A stretch of DNA of 64,000 nucleotides from Mesorhizobium sp. C432A (GTDB taxonomy: Bacteria; Pseudomonadota; Alphaproteobacteria; Rhizobiales; Rhizobiaceae): the NCBI RefSeq assembly GCF_030323145.1, contig NZ_CP100470.1, positions 2,397,001 to 2,461,000 of the forward strand, given 5' to 3'. A program made the translations under genes and the position numbers. Within the stretch, counting starts at the first letter, position 1. Each line of letters begins with the position of its first letter. The notes under the pieces were generated by a model. That model saw only the letters and a program-made list of their open reading frames with translations. It was not told where the DNA came from and did not search any database. Shown one piece after another: positions 16,660-23,409 of this stretch.

Positions 16660-17054
16660 ATGTCGCGACCGAAGGCGACGACGCGCCGCTTACCTTAAAG
16701 GAGGCATGTCAGGTCTTCTTCCGTGGCCGGATCACACCGGCCACGTTGCGGGCTGAGTCTAGGCGTGGCAGGCTATCAATCATGCGGGTAGGGCGGGCTG
16801 ACTTCGTGACGCCCCAGGCGATGAGGGAGATGATGACGAAATGCCAAGACCAGCCAAAGGCGCCCGGCTCTACCTCGACCCGCAGCGCCGGGAATGGATC
16901 ATCCGAGATGTCGGGGAGGTCTTCGAACGCACAGGCTGCAGCGAACCAGATCGCGCAGGAGCTGAAAAAAGGCTCGGCGAATACATCGCGGAAAAATTCA
17001 AACCAGTCTCTCGCGAAAGTCATCTCGCTCGCCTCTCGGTCGCCGAAGTCCTGA
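16656..17054 (+). CDS. Excisionase-like helix-turn-helix protein
   Basis: The GTG start overlaps the previous stop. Residues 10-60 (LTLKEACQVFFRGRITPATL, then RGRLSIMRVGRADFVT) form a short MerR/Xis-type DNA-binding domain: a recognition helix followed by a beta hairpin that reads a helix-turn sequence. The C-terminal 70 residues are Ser/Ala/Gln-rich and share 214 bases with the start of integrase in another frame. It probably directs integrase towards excision. Confidence 0.75.
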   Translation: MNVATEGDDAPLTLKEACQVFFRGRITPATLRAESRRGRLSIMRVGRADFVTPQAMREMMTKCQDQPKAPGSTSTRSAGNGSSEMSGRSSNAQAAANQIAQELKKGSANTSRKNSNQSLAKVISLASRSPKS

Positions 17055-18013
17055 CCGCCTACGGGCGCGAGTATGCGCCGCACAAGAAATCCGCCGAGCG
17101 GAGCGGGTACGCCATCGCGGCCTTACTGCCGTTTTGGGGATCGAGGACGCTGGCCGACGTGCGCGGCGAGACGTGTCGAGCCTACGCCAAAGCGCGAGGC
17201 GCGACCGTCCAGGCTGGCACGATCAGGCGAGAGCTTGCTGCACTGTCGAAGGCCATCAACCATTGGCATAAGGAACATGGGCCGCTGGCGTCCGTGCCGG
17301 AAGTGACCATGCCCGACATCTCGCCGCCGCGCGACCGCTGGCTGACCCGCACCGAGGCTGCGATGCACCTGGCCGGCGCGCTCGGCTTCTATCGGGAGAT
17401 GTGGTGCGACGTGTCCACCAGGCGCGAACATTATCGGTGGCGCCGTAATCGCTTTGCCGTCAATCGCCATCTCGCCCGCTTCATTTTGTTGGGGCTCTAC
17501 ACAGGATCTCGGCGCGCGGCGATTTGCAACGTCCAATGGATGCCGAATACGACCGGCGGCTGGATCGACACGCAACGTGGCGTCATGCATCGGCGAGGGG
17601 AGGGAGTAGCCGAGACGAACAAGCGCCAGCCGCCGGTTCGGCTTGGCCGCCGCATCAGCGCTCATCTAGCAAGATGGAAAAAGATCGACGACGCGGCAAG
17701 AGACGCAGCTTCACAGGAAGCTGGCGAGCCAGTGTCAACCCATCTGCATGTCGTCAGCTATATGGGCAGGGGCGTAGCATCAGTGCGCACCGCTTGGGAA
17801 ATGGCGATCGACAACGCCTGGCTTGATCCCGCCGCCACCGGTCAGCCTCCGATCACGCCGCACGTTCTGCGCCATACGCGCGCAACCTGGATGATGTTCG
17901 CTGGCATCGACATCTGGGAAGCGGCCGGCGCGCTCGGGATGTCGGCGAAAACGCTCGACAAAGTCTATGGCCATCACCACGTCGACTTCCAGAAGAACGC
18001 CGCCGAGGTCTAA
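16841..18013 (+). CDS. int: Tyrosine-type phage integrase
   Basis: The 390-residue recombinase has an N-terminal arm-binding region (starting MPRPAKGARLYLDP) and a core-binding domain (about 60-150). Its catalytic residues are Arg224 (TGSRR), His341 and Arg344 (HVLRHTR), and the tyrosine nucleophile at 376 (LDKVYGHHH). The ATG follows GGAGATGATGACGAA. It inserts phage DNA, by position into tRNA-Val. The start lies inside the excisionase-like gene, but the N-terminus looks family-typical, so the overlap is probably genuine. Confidence 0.93.
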   Translation: MPRPAKGARLYLDPQRREWIIRDVGEVFERTGCSEPDRAGAEKRLGEYIAEKFKPVSRESHLARLSVAEVLTAYGREYAPHKKSAERSGYAIAALLPFWGSRTLADVRGETCRAYAKARGATVQAGTIRRELAALSKAINHWHKEHGPLASVPEVTMPDISPPRDRWLTRTEAAMHLAGALGFYREMWCDVSTRREHYRWRRNRFAVNRHLARFILLGLYTGSRRAAICNVQWMPNTTGGWIDTQRGVMHRRGEGVAETNKRQPPVRLGRRISAHLARWKKIDDAARDAASQEAGEPVSTHLHVVSYMGRGVASVRTAWEMAIDNAWLDPAATGQPPITPHVLRHTRATWMMFAGIDIWEAAGALGMSAKTLDKVYGHHHVDFQKNAAEV

Positions 18014-18022
18014 CCTACGTGA

Positions 18023-18046
18023 AGAACCCCGCCGAAGCGGGGTTCT
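18023..18046. terminator. Bidirectional hairpin terminator
   Basis: A perfect ten-base stem (AGAACCCCGC and GCGGGGTTCT) with a CGAA loop follows the integrase stop. It lies between convergent genes, integrase on the plus strand and the antitoxin-like gene on the minus strand. Confidence 0.8.
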
Positions 18047-18052
18047 AAAACT

Positions 18053-18514
18053 TTACGCAGCGATCAACTCGTATGGGTGAGCGTCATTGCTCACCTTTTG
18101 AATGTTGATCGGCTGTGCCTCGGTCGTCGGGACACTGCGACGGGACAATTCATCGATCCCAGCATTCACAGGCAGCTCGAGCTTCTCAATCGCAAGCCGA
18201 CGCACTAAGGCCTCGATTGAGCTGTCGATTTCTACCTCATTACGCTCCCAACGCCCGATGGATTGCTTGTCACGATGCACAAGCGTCGCCAATTCAGCTT
18301 GGGTCAGCCCCATTTCCGATCGGAGGAAACGCAGCTCGTCACCGCTCATTCCCTTGGCATGATCAACGATGCCTGTGGCGATCACATGATGCAGTTCGTT
18401 AATGGCGGGAATCGTGATGATCTCGTCGCCGTCATCATCCACTTCAACAGCGATTCCGCTGATGTAGACGTTGAGCAGCCCGCTCTCCGTGTAGTGGTGT
18501 GCGTCATTCATCAT
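18053..18514 (-). CDS. Antitoxin-like XRE regulator (MqsA-type C-terminus)
   Basis: The ATG at 18514 has GGAG six bases upstream. The 153-residue protein opens with YTESGLLNVYISGI, continues with a strand-rich region, and carries a helix-turn-helix (GLTQAELATLVHRDKQSIGR, about residues 75-95). This arrangement resembles MqsA/YgiT-type antitoxins without the zinc-binding cysteines. It overlaps the DUF4258-like gene by about 11 bases. It probably neutralises that product and represses the shared promoter. Confidence 0.75.
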   Translation of the reverse strand: MMNDAHHYTESGLLNVYISGIAVEVDDDGDEIITIPAINELHHVIATGIVDHAKGMSGDELRFLRSEMGLTQAELATLVHRDKQSIGRWERNEVEIDSSIEALVRRLAIEKLELPVNAGIDELSRRSVPTTEAQPINIQKVSNDAHPYELIAA

Positions 18515-18875
18515 CTTGAACTCCAATTATCGAGCCGGCAATCCGCTCGAACTCATCGATCCACATGACCGATATAACTTTTATGAGGCTCCCGGTCTTC
18601 GCGGGGATTAAAACAACCCCAATCGACCGGCTTCCACCGTTTGGCGTCTTGCATTCGATCCTATAACGAAAATGTCCCGCTCTCGTTGCAGGGATCGGAG
18701 CTTGATAGACATTGCCATATTTGAGGGCATGCAGCACATCCGACACGATCAAGCCACGTTCAGAAAGCCGGTCTCGCGCATGAAGCTTGTACGAAAGGTT
18801 CAGCTTCGGGTTTTTGGCGATAGCCCTAATTTCGATCGTCGCACGGCCAGCATCCCAAGGTTGCGTACTCGTCAC
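18504..18875 (-). CDS. DUF4258-type toxin candidate
   Basis: The GTG at 18875 follows AGGGAGG. The 123-residue product has LSYKLHARDRLSERGLIVSD, the family feature with His and Arg residues, followed by strands (HFRYRIECKT, IGVVLIPAKTGSLIKVISVM). DUF4258 proteins resemble RelE/MqsR-like toxins and are often paired with this antitoxin type. The gene is first in the two-gene unit and sits between integrase and the insertion-site tRNA. Confidence 0.75.
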   Translation of the reverse strand: MTSTQPWDAGRATIEIRAIAKNPKLNLSYKLHARDRLSERGLIVSDVLHALKYGNVYQAPIPATRAGHFRYRIECKTPNGGSRSIGVVLIPAKTGSLIKVISVMWIDEFERIAGSIIGVQDDE

Positions 18876-18911
18876 AATGCCTCCCTAGAGAGGCCTTTCC
18901 GACCACTCGAT

Positions 18912-18948
18912 GTATCATGGTGATACCTACTTAATTACTAAGCGTCAA
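18912..18948 (-). promoter_or_regulatory. Promoter and operator of the toxin-antitoxin-like pair
   Basis: On the minus strand TTGACG (18948-18943), a 17-base spacer and TATCAC (18925-18920) form a sigma-70-like promoter. The perfect palindrome GTATCA-TGG-TGATAC (18912-18926) overlaps the -10 element, as expected for autoregulation by the antitoxin. Confidence 0.7.
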
Positions 18949-19057
18949 TCTGCAAGGGTCGCGTTTTTTAGTCCTGGAGCTAAACCACATGATGGGCCGA
19001 CGCGCAGAGCGAACATTTGCCAAGGCCCAGTAAACGGGCACGCAGCCGTCATGGTAA

Positions 19058-19078
19058 TTTCTGTGCCGTTTCTGTGCC
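19058..19078. repeat. Tandem TTTCTGTGCC direct repeat near attachment site
   Basis: TTTCTGTGCC occurs at 19058-19067 and 19069-19078, one helical turn apart, about 40 bases from the tRNA 3' end. Repeats of this size and place can be arm-type integrase sites. That role is not proven here. Confidence 0.5.
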
Positions 19079-19114
19079 AAGCGGCAGGCAGACGCAGCTA
19101 AGTTATTGAAAGGA

Positions 19115-19189
19115 TGGTGGGCGTGACAGGGATTGAACCTGTGACCCCTGCAATGTCAATGCAGTGCTCTCCCGCTGAGCTACACGCCC
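19115..19189 (-). tRNA. tRNA-Val (GAC), prophage insertion site
   Basis: The minus strand folds as a full cloverleaf: acceptor GGGCGTG with CACGCCC, D arm GCTC/GAGC, anticodon stem CTGCA/TGCAG with loop TTGACAT (anticodon GAC), and T arm ACAGG/CCTGT. The CCA end is encoded at 19117-19115. Its 3' end faces the prophage, which marks the crossover region. Confidence 0.95.
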
Positions 19190-19304
19190 ATCCGAAGCCG
19201 CGCATACACCATTTTTGGTCCAGCGCGTCAATAGCCGGAAAAGGGAAAGAAAGGCTCGTTTTGTCGCGCCGCCGACGAAGCGGCGAGATCACACTGTGCG
19301 CGCT

Positions 19305-19667
19305 TCAGGCGGCCTGCAGCATTTTTTCGACCTCGTTGACGAGATCGCGCAGGTGGAAGGGCTTGGACAGCACCTTGGCGTCTTTCGGCGCCTTGGAATC
19401 GGGGTTGAGCGCGACGGCCGCGAAACCGGTGATGAACATCACCTTGAGGTCGGGATCGATCTCGGTGGCGCGGCGGGCGAGTTCGATGCCGTCCATCTCC
19501 GGCATGACGATATCGGTCAGCAGCAGGGAGAAAGGTTCTTCGCGCAGCCGCTCGTAGGCGCTGGCGCCATTGTCGAAATCGCTGACGTGGTAGCCGGCCC
19601 GCTCCAGTGCCTTGACCAGGAACCGGCGCATGTCGTCGTCGTCTTCCGCCAGCAGAATGCGTGCCAT
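19305..19667 (-). CDS. cpdR: Single-domain response regulator CpdR
   Basis: The 120-residue receiver domain begins MARILLAEDDDDMRRFLVKA. It has the phospho-acceptor aspartate in LLLTDIVMPEMDG and the switch residues in MFITGFAAVALN and VLSKPF. There is no output domain. Sequence and length match CpdR of Caulobacter and rhizobia, which in its unphosphorylated form helps ClpXP degrade cell-cycle proteins and is controlled by the CckA phosphorelay. It lies next to tRNA-Val. Confidence 0.93.
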   Translation of the reverse strand: MARILLAEDDDDMRRFLVKALERAGYHVSDFDNGASAYERLREEPFSLLLTDIVMPEMDGIELARRATEIDPDLKVMFITGFAAVALNPDSKAPKDAKVLSKPFHLRDLVNEVEKMLQAA

Positions 19668-19756
19668 CTTGTCCCGTCCGAATCACCCCAGCCAAGCCTG
19701 CCGTCCGGCAAGCCCGTTAACCATCCTGTATATGAGGAGCTGACGGTAAACATCAA

Positions 19757-20773
19757 GTGAACGTTGGCGGCATTAATCCTGATTTGACGCGGTTCCTGAC
19801 ATGCCGAAATGCTGGACATGCGGCCGATGAGGTGGCAGTTTCCCATCATGATGCATTGCTGTTTCCGGGTTCGTTCAAATTGACGACGGCAGCCGAAGAT
19901 TTTTCGGTCGTTCCACCCTTCGAAATCCGATCGGGCGCCGAGCAGCGCGTTCCCTTCGTCTTCAACTCACCGCATAGCGGCCGCTATTATCCAGACCGCT
20001 TCCTGGCCATGGCGCGGCTCGACCGGAACGCCATCCGCCGCTCCGAGGATTGCTATGTCGACGAGCTGTTCGGCAGCGCGGTGGTGCTGGGCGCGCCGAT
20101 GCTGGCGGCGAATTTTCCGCGCGCTTACCTCGACGTCAACCGCGAACCCTGGGAACTCGACCCGCGCATGTTCGCCGAGCCGGTGCCGTCCTTCTGCAAC
20201 ATCCGCTCGGCGCGTGTCGCCGGCGGGCTCGGCACCGTGCCCAAGCTGGTGGGCGAGGGGCTCGACATCTATTCCGGCCGTCTGCCGCTGGCGGAGGCCG
20301 TCCAGCGCATAGAGGCGGTCTACAAACCCTATCACGAGACGCTGAAGCGGCTATTGACCAGAACCCATGCCAGGTTCGGCTATGCCGTGCTGATCGACTG
20401 CCATTCGATGCCGGCGAGCATCAGGGTGGGCGACAGCGGCCTGCGGCCGGATTTCATCGTCGGCGACCGTTTCGGCATCTCGGCCACGGCGGCCCTGACC
20501 GAGACGGCGATCGGCCTGCTCATCGGCATGGGCTACACCGTCGCCCACAACAAACCCTATGCAGGCGGTTTCATCACCGAGCATTACGGCCGGCCGGCGC
20601 GCCATCTGCATGCGCTGCAGATCGAGGTCAATCGCGGCCTCTACATGAATGAGCGGACGTTCCAGAAATCGGCCGGCTTCGATGCGCTGGCCGACGATAT
20701 GGCGCGCTTTTCGGCCGACCTGATGGCGATGCCCGACCACCACTTCATCGACCTGCCGCTGGCCGCCGAATGA
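19757..20773 (+). CDS. N-formylglutamate amidohydrolase
   Basis: The protein contains FVFNSPHSGRYYP, VDELFGS, LIDCHSMPA and EVNRGLYMNE, the zinc-binding and catalytic pattern of N-formylglutamate deformylases. These release glutamate and formate, for example at the end of histidine degradation. The annotated GTG at 19757 gives 338 residues. The conserved part begins near residue 45 and a GTG at 19832 is another start, so the N-terminus is uncertain. No other hut genes are in view. Confidence 0.88.
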   Translation: MNVGGINPDLTRFLTCRNAGHAADEVAVSHHDALLFPGSFKLTTAAEDFSVVPPFEIRSGAEQRVPFVFNSPHSGRYYPDRFLAMARLDRNAIRRSEDCYVDELFGSAVVLGAPMLAANFPRAYLDVNREPWELDPRMFAEPVPSFCNIRSARVAGGLGTVPKLVGEGLDIYSGRLPLAEAVQRIEAVYKPYHETLKRLLTRTHARFGYAVLIDCHSMPASIRVGDSGLRPDFIVGDRFGISATAALTETAIGLLIGMGYTVAHNKPYAGGFITEHYGRPARHLHALQIEVNRGLYMNERTFQKSAGFDALADDMARFSADLMAMPDHHFIDLPLAAE

Positions 20774-20824
20774 CGCCGGAGCGGCGGCTGTTCATGCAAT
20801 CCCGCGCTGGCCATCCCGCAGCGT

Positions 20825-20908
20825 AAAAAAAGACCGCATCGTTTGCACGACACGGTCGAAGTCTAGGGAGGAAACGCCCAAGGAGGGCATGGACAGGAAA
20901 ACCTGTCC
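20825..20908 (-). ncRNA. mmgR: mmgR-like (alpha-r8, Rfam suhB) small regulatory RNA
   Basis: The minus strand from 20908 has a seven-base hairpin (GGACAGG/CCTGTCC). A second small hairpin follows, with TCCTT in its loop (GCCC/GGGC), then an open stretch with TTTCCTCCC. An 11-base terminator stem (GACCGTGTCGT with ACGATGCGGTC) and seven Ts end it. Anti-Shine-Dalgarno loops, about 84 bases and a place beside an inositol-phosphatase-family gene match the rhizobial mmgR/suhB RNA as I recall it. It probably base-pairs with mRNAs at ribosome sites. Confidence 0.72.
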
Positions 20909-20915
20909 GAGAACA

Positions 20916-20943
20916 AATTTATTGTGCGATGCACAAATGTCAA
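20916..20943 (-). promoter_or_regulatory. Promoter of the small RNA with palindrome in spacer
   Basis: On the minus strand TTGACA (20943-20938) and TAAATT (20921-20916) are 16 bases apart, and the first G of the RNA lies about eight bases downstream. The spacer contains a perfect inverted repeat, TTGTGC-GAT-GCACAA on the plus strand (20922-20936), placed where a bound repressor would block polymerase. Confidence 0.65.
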
Positions 20944-21110
20944 TCGATCCCACGCTTTTTTAATTCACTCTGATGTGGAAATGCGTTTCGATGGTCCCGA
21001 TGTGTGACATTTCGGCAACGCTGATGTCTCTGATAAATCGATAAACCGGCTTGTTTTGGCGGGAAAGTGCCGGCAGACCGGGTTGGCACTCTGTAATGCG
21101 GGAGAATCAC

Positions 21111-21884
21111 GTGGACATCAGCATCGATTTCATGCGCCGGATCGCGCAAGCGGCGGCGGCTGAAACCTTGCCGCGTTTCCGCGTACAGGGCGCGGTGGCC
21201 AACAAGGAAAAAGGCAGTTTCGACCCGGTCACCGAGGCCGACCGCGAGGCCGAGCGCGCCATCCGGGCGCTGATCTCGGCTGAGTATCCCGATCACGGTA
21301 TCCTCGGCGAAGAACATGGCAGCGAAAACATCTCCTCAAGGCATGTCTGGGTGATCGATCCGATCGATGGCACCCGCGCCTTCATCTCAGGCTTGCCGGT
21401 GTGGGGAACGCTGGTCGGATTGACGGTCGACGATGACGCCGTCGCCGGCATGATGGCGCAGCCCTTCACCGGCGAGCTGTTCTACGCCAACGCTTCCGGC
21501 TCCCACTACGAAGGCCCCGGCGGGCCGCGGAAGCTGTCGACCCGCAAGAGGACGAAGCTTGACGAGGCGACCTTGTTCACCACCACGCCGGCGCTTTTCA
21601 AGGGCGAGGCGCGCACCCGCTACGACGCGTTCGAGAAACAGATCCAGCTCGCCCGCTACGGCGCCGATTGCTACGCCTTTGCCATGATTGCCTCGGGCAG
21701 CGTCGACATCGTCGCCGATCCCGGATTGAAACCCTACGACATCGTGGCGCTGATCCCGATCATCGAAAAGGCCGGCGGCGTCGTCACCACATTCGAGGGC
21801 GGTCCGGCGGAAAAGGGCGGCGACATCCTGGCCGCCGCAACGCCGGAGCTTCACGCGGCTGCAATGGCAGCCCTGCGGGGCTGA
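21111..21884 (+). CDS. hisN: Inositol monophosphatase family, probable histidinol phosphatase HisN
   Basis: The GTG at 21111 has GGAG six bases upstream and gives 257 residues. An ATG at 21096 adds five. Metal-binding motifs are GEEHG, DPIDGTRAF and the C-terminal GLKPYDIVALIPII. The closest family as I recognise it is the alphaproteobacterial HisN that dephosphorylates histidinol phosphate in histidine synthesis. Related inositol or nucleotide phosphatases share these motifs, so the substrate is inferred. Confidence 0.82.
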   Translation: MDISIDFMRRIAQAAAAETLPRFRVQGAVANKEKGSFDPVTEADREAERAIRALISAEYPDHGILGEEHGSENISSRHVWVIDPIDGTRAFISGLPVWGTLVGLTVDDDAVAGMMAQPFTGELFYANASGSHYEGPGGPRKLSTRKRTKLDEATLFTTTPALFKGEARTRYDAFEKQIQLARYGADCYAFAMIASGSVDIVADPGLKPYDIVALIPIIEKAGGVVTTFEGGPAEKGGDILAAATPELHAAAMAALRG

Positions 21885-21896
21885 TAGTCGACCCGA

Positions 21897-22742
21897 TCAG
21901 CGCGGCTTGATCGAGCGCTGGAATTCCGCCGGCGTTCGCCCGTAGACCTGCCTGAACGCTGAGCTGAAATGGCTGTGGCTGGAGAAGCCGAGGTCCAGGC
22001 CGAGCGTGGTCAGATTGTCGTAGCAGCCAAGCAGGTCGAGCGCGCGCGCCAGCCGCAGGCGCAGATGGTAGCGATAGAGCGGCATCGCCTCGACCTGCTG
22101 GAAAACCTGCGTGAGATAAACCGGTGATACCCCGACTTCAGCGGCGATCTCGGCCAGCGTCCAGCGCCGCGAAAGATCCGAGGACAGGACGAGCTTGGCG
22201 CGATCGACCAGCTTCTGCCGGCCAGCGCTGGCGCCGGCGGCATGCGAGGTGCGCTCGCCGAGGGAGCGCCGCACCAGCGTCAGCGCCAGGGTTTCGGCCT
22301 CCAGCGTTTCGGCAATGTTGCGGCTCAGGCTGTGGCGCAGCACCGCCACCAGCGCCTGAGCCCGCGGGTCGATGCGGCGGCGCTGACGACGAAACGCCAC
22401 GGCGCTGCCCGAGCGCAACTGCTCCTTCGGCGTCAACTCCTGCAGTTGCGCCTCCTCGACAACGAGATCGAGGCAGGAATCGCCACCCTCGACGGGATGG
22501 CTGATCCGGTAGCCTTCGGCGTTGTTGAAGAACAACAACTGGTTGGCTTCGGCGACCGCATCGTTGCGGCCGACATGGCGCACGAAGACGCCGCGGTAGG
22601 GAAACACAAGATGCGTGGCAGCGGTGCACTCTTCTTCGCTCTTGTGCCGGCATTCGCCGCTGCAGAGGACATCCCTCACCCTGACGGTGCCGGTGTCCAG
22701 AAGCGTCTGTACCGTGAACTGCGACATGGTGAGCTGAGACAT
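21897..22742 (-). CDS. AraC-family transcriptional regulator
   Basis: This 281-residue protein has an N-terminal sensing half (CSGECRHKSEEECTAATHLV, then HLVFPYRGVFVRHVG) and a C-terminal double helix-turn-helix. The latter is recognisable by RWTLAEIAAEVGVSPVYLTQ and DLGFSSHSHFSSAFRQVYG. The N-terminal part has two close cysteines (SGEC, EEEC) that might sense metal or redox state. It is preceded on the same strand by a DUF1127 gene and a small cysteine-rich gene. Inducer unknown. Confidence 0.88.
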   Translation of the reverse strand: MSQLTMSQFTVQTLLDTGTVRVRDVLCSGECRHKSEEECTAATHLVFPYRGVFVRHVGRNDAVAEANQLLFFNNAEGYRISHPVEGGDSCLDLVVEEAQLQELTPKEQLRSGSAVAFRRQRRRIDPRAQALVAVLRHSLSRNIAETLEAETLALTLVRRSLGERTSHAAGASAGRQKLVDRAKLVLSSDLSRRWTLAEIAAEVGVSPVYLTQVFQQVEAMPLYRYHLRLRLARALDLLGCYDNLTTLGLDLGFSSHSHFSSAFRQVYGRTPAEFQRSIKPR

Positions 22743-22852
22743 GGCCGTTGCATTCTACCCTTGCGCCGAAAGCTGCTCCGGCACATTAGGCGATTGGCTT
22801 GTCCAAACCTGTCAGGAGACTTCACCTGTCAGGCCCTTCGTGCGGCCATGGC

Positions 22853-23086
22853 TCAGTCCCACAAACGGCGCATGTATTCGCAGTGAGCGTCGCTGCGCGA
22901 CAGGCCGATGTCCTTGAGCTGTTCGTCGGTCATTTCGAGCAAGGCAAGGCGGCTTCGGCGCCTTTCCAGTTGACGGCCGATCCAGTTGGCCGCCGCGATG
23001 CCTTGTGTCCGCAAGGACCGCCGGAACGTCGCGGTTTGAGTTGTCGGCTGATGTGCGAGGCATTGCGCTGCATGATCGGGGCGCAT
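22853..23086 (-). CDS. DUF1127 (YjiS-like) small protein
   Basis: The 77-residue product ends in the DUF1127 pattern: an Arg-rich helix, then LALLEMTDEQLKDIGLSRSD. Longer alphaproteobacterial members like this one carry an extra N-terminal stretch. Some rhizobial DUF1127 proteins affect RNA turnover and nutrient responses. The ATG lies three bases past the stop of the upstream cysteine-rich gene, indicating an operon. Confidence 0.85.
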   Translation of the reverse strand: MRPDHAAQCLAHQPTTQTATFRRSLRTQGIAAANWIGRQLERRRSRLALLEMTDEQLKDIGLSRSDAHCEYMRRLWD

Positions 23087-23089
23087 CGC

Positions 23090-23245
23090 TCAGGCTTCCC
23101 CGTTGCCGGCCACTGATGCGCCGGCTTCGTTCAGCGCAATCGCGCATTCCTCACAGCAGACCTCGACGGTCTTGCCGCCGACCTTGACGCGGATCGGATT
23201 GGCGTCCAGCTGGCAATCGCAGGCAGCGCAGGTTTTCTCGGTCAT
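23090..23245 (-). CDS. Small cysteine-rich metal-binding protein (51 aa)
   Basis: The product begins MTEKTCAACDCQLDANPIRV. Its paired cysteines (CAAC, and later CCEEC) frame a short beta region with KVGGKTVEVCCEECA, the look of a treble-clef TRASH/YHS-type metal site. The start at 23245 is chosen because it has a GGAG-type site and upstream residues look random. It is translated just before the DUF1127 gene. A metal carrier or sensor role is inference. Confidence 0.7.
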   Translation of the reverse strand: MTEKTCAACDCQLDANPIRVKVGGKTVEVCCEECAIALNEAGASVAGNGEA

Positions 23246-23409
23246 GACGTCATCTCCTTGGCGTTCGGTTCGACACGGAGAGATGAGCATTCCGGGGCGG
23301 CACCGGCTGTCAGAATCTTTAGCTCTTTGGGTGCTGCCGGCGCTGCTCCTGACAGAAGGCTGTCAGCAGGCGCAAGCTCAAGGCGCCGTAACATGCAGCG
23401 CCGGCGGCA

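Larger units (their letters stand above)
1..19114. mobile_element. Prophage, integrase-proximal end (left end outside window)
   Basis: Terminase, portal, scaffold and capsid genes, a replication module, a CI-like repressor, an excisionase-like gene and a tyrosine integrase form one continuous phage block. It stops at the 3' end of tRNA-Val, the classic target of tyrosine integrases, and housekeeping genes begin right after. Late genes read leftward out of the window, so tail and lysis genes and the other attachment site should lie left of position 1. The portal, scaffold and capsid order suggests a P22/podovirus-like head. The exact boundary is inferred from context because no second att copy is in view. 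Confidence 0.9.

Noticed and set aside
23291..23409. Possible small gene or RNA between the cysteine-rich gene and the hydrolase gene
   Set aside because: Only short imperfect stems and no terminator or ribosome site are visible.
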